The notes under the pieces: generated by a model
The model's input: only the letters and a program-made list of their open reading frames with translations
Database searches by the model: none
What the model was told of the DNA's origin: nothing
Source of the DNA: Caldalkalibacillus mannanilyticus JCM 10596
Lineage (GTDB): Bacteria > Bacillota > Bacilli > Caldalkalibacillales > JCM-10596
Direction of reading: 5' to 3'
NCBI RefSeq assembly: GCF_000615945.1
Contig: NZ_BAMO01000014.1
Span: 1-64,000 of the forward strand
Length of the DNA stretch: 64,000 nt
Translations under genes and position numbers: made by a program
Shown: one piece after another, positions 63,028 to 64,000 of the stretch
How positions within the stretch are numbered: the stretch's first letter is position 1
Layout of the letters: each line of letters opens with the position of its first letter

Positions 63028-63213
63028 TTATTTCTCTTCAGCTGTAACCAAATTCCCGAACAAAAATAGGATAAGGCCTAAGGCGGCTCCATATGGAACT
63101 GCGGAAGCGAATGTAAATTCAAATCCCTTGATACTTGCTACTACAAAACCAACAGCCATGCTTAGTACAACTCCAAATATAACAGACATCACTAATGCCA
63201 TTACCTTATTCAT
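63028..63213 (-). CDS. small two-helix membrane protein, DUF2929-like
   Basis: 61 residues with two hydrophobic helices (about 5-27 and 38-54) and an acidic end (TAEEK). The layout VMSVIFGVVLSMAVGFVVASI is like the DUF2929/YjzD small proteins of Bacillales, but the match is by eye. GAGGTG precedes the ATG, and a terminator follows. Single-gene unit. Confidence 0.6.
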   Translation of the reverse strand: MNKVMALVMSVIFGVVLSMAVGFVVASIKGFEFTFASAVPYGAALGLILFLFGNLVTAEEK

Positions 63214-63357
63214 TAGAACACCTCAGAATCATTTATTTATGTAACCATACGTTTTCCTTCACTTATACATTTTAAAGAATTGGGAGCTAAAATACAAGCG
63301 GTATTATTCACAATTCATGATATAATACCTAATAGTGATGAAAGGGGGAGAGAATCT

Positions 63358-63669
63358 ATGCCAACACTCTTTATTGAATATAAGATTCATGATGAGTTAA
63401 AACCAATGTTTTTACAGGAACGGGCCTTCGTAGCATCTCAAATCAGAGAATTAGGTATTCATCAATATCAGGTTCTTGAAGCGGTGGATCAGCCTTTTCT
63501 ATATGTTGAATCATTAGAACTGCCCTCTCTTGAACTATATCACCAGTGGAAAAAAGAGCTGGAAGAAGAGGACCCAGCCTTACCTTGGAATCCGATCCTA
63601 AGATATGTTGTGGGTGGTCGTAAAAAGTTTCATATGTGGGCGTTCTCTCCACTGCCGCTATCGATCTGA
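63358..63669 (+). CDS. uncharacterised protein upstream of mutY
   Basis: 103 residues: [20 protein letters not shown] at the start, [12 protein letters not shown] in the middle and [18 protein letters not shown] at the end. Proteins of this pattern occur next to mutY in related Bacillales, but I know of no function. The start at 63358 has AAAGGGGGAG; upstream codons to 63280 are not used. Its stop precedes mutY by 28 bases, so the two are probably co-transcribed. Confidence 0.7.
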   Translation: MPTLFIEYKIHDELKPMFLQERAFVASQIRELGIHQYQVLEAVDQPFLYVESLELPSLELYHQWKKELEEEDPALPWNPILRYVVGGRKKFHMWAFSPLPLSI

Positions 63670-63697
63670 CTATAAGAGCATGCTGGGGGAGAAAGAA

Positions 63698-64000
63698 GTG
63701 AAGTATCTTAAAGATTTTCCAAAACAATCCTTTCAAGAGGAATTATTATATTGGTTTGAAAGAAATATGAGAGATTTACCGTGGCGCAAGGATAAAGATC
63801 CTTATAAAGTATGGGTATCAGAAATCATGCTTCAACAAACAAGAGTCGATACGGTGATCCCGTATTTTCAACGTTTTATTGCCCGTTTTCCAACGATTGA
63901 AGCCTTAGCAGAAGCTCCTGAAGAAGAGGTGTTGAAGAATTGGGAGGGGTTAGGTTATTATTCACGTGCTAGAAACCTGCAAAGTGCGGTAAAAGAAGTA
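63698..64000 (+). CDS. mutY: A/G-specific adenine DNA glycosylase MutY (3' truncated by window end)
   Basis: 101 codons are visible. MutY removes adenine mispaired with 8-oxoguanine. [83 protein letters not shown] (given in pieces: [20 protein letters not shown], then [11 protein letters not shown] and [10 protein letters not shown]) contains the catalytic Glu in SEIMLQQT and the helix-hairpin-helix start. GTG 63698 is favoured because GGGGGAG lies 6 bases upstream; ATG 63680 is in the same frame. Confidence 0.93.
   Translation, partial: MKYLKDFPKQSFQEELLYWFERNMRDLPWRKDKDPYKVWVSEIMLQQTRVDTVIPYFQRFIARFPTIEALAEAPEEEVLKNWEGLGYYSRARNLQSAVKEV

Noticed and set aside
1-64000. CRISPR array, tRNA or rRNA genes, insertion sequence, prophage
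   Set aside because: No regularly spaced repeats, no cloverleaf with CCA-type pattern noticed, no transposase, integrase or phage structural gene seen.

Overview
The window looks like a chromosomal stretch of a low-GC, spore-former-type Firmicute (order Bacillales), not a plasmid or prophage. The signs are strong AGGAGG-type ribosome sites with ATG/GTG/TTG starts, a SigV-RsiV pair, a FosB thiol transferase, a zinc-independent RpmGC-type L33, a BmrA-like exporter, a SigD-type promoter in front of a chemoreceptor, sporulation-kinase-like sensor architecture, and a yfhH / yfhF-like / mutY neighbourhood reminiscent of the Bacillus subtilis yfh region. The futalosine menaquinone genes mqnB-mqnD and a bioF-bioH-bioC operon differ from B. 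subtilis and point to a more distant family of the order. I saw no rRNA, tRNA, CRISPR array, insertion sequence or phage genes.

Layout. 1-15 kb: small accessory genes dominated by GNAT acetyltransferases (six of the window's seven), with a D-Ala-D-Ala ligase, DinB-like protein, CPBP protease, inositol-monophosphatase-family enzyme and fosB; embedded is a large secreted MalS-type alpha-amylase with starch-binding modules, fronted by a cre box and a MalR-like operator. 15-20 kb: TetR / FAD-monooxygenase / MFS efflux operon, and an ArsR-SRPBCC pair with its operator over the promoter. 20-31 kb: LysM-anchored 5'-nucleotidase, TetR operon, sigV-rsiV, a dicarboxylate/amino-acid symporter, a lipoprotein of unusual composition and a GGDEF-EAL protein. 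31-40 kb: mqnB-mqnD, radical SAM/SPASM protein, AprX-like protease, BmrA-like exporter, and an SLH-anchored 5'-nucleotidase. 40-48 kb: potABCD, TudS-like protein, membrane-anchored tandem DJ-1 protein, pyrD. 48-55 kb: GntR-ABC operon, a zinc-starvation (Zur) operon, bioFHC. 55-64 kb: lipoprotein, yfhH, sensor kinase, 2-hydroxyacid dehydrogenase, yfhF-like gene, chemoreceptor, and the start of mutY.

Two points matter most. First, thirteen genes are broken by what in every case is cured by adding one base, often in a homopolymer. This is best read as a systematic deletion error of the sequence or assembly, so I annotate the restored genes. Second, the Zur operon has two Zur-like boxes around a good promoter, a ZagA/YciC-type GTPase, a cysteine-poor L33 and an uncharacterised 153-residue protein, which is a candidate new zinc-limitation factor. 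Weaker leads are a possible 28-residue peptide in front of the radical SAM gene, a four-copy hairpin repeat, and the lipoprotein and DJ-1 proteins of unusual architecture.
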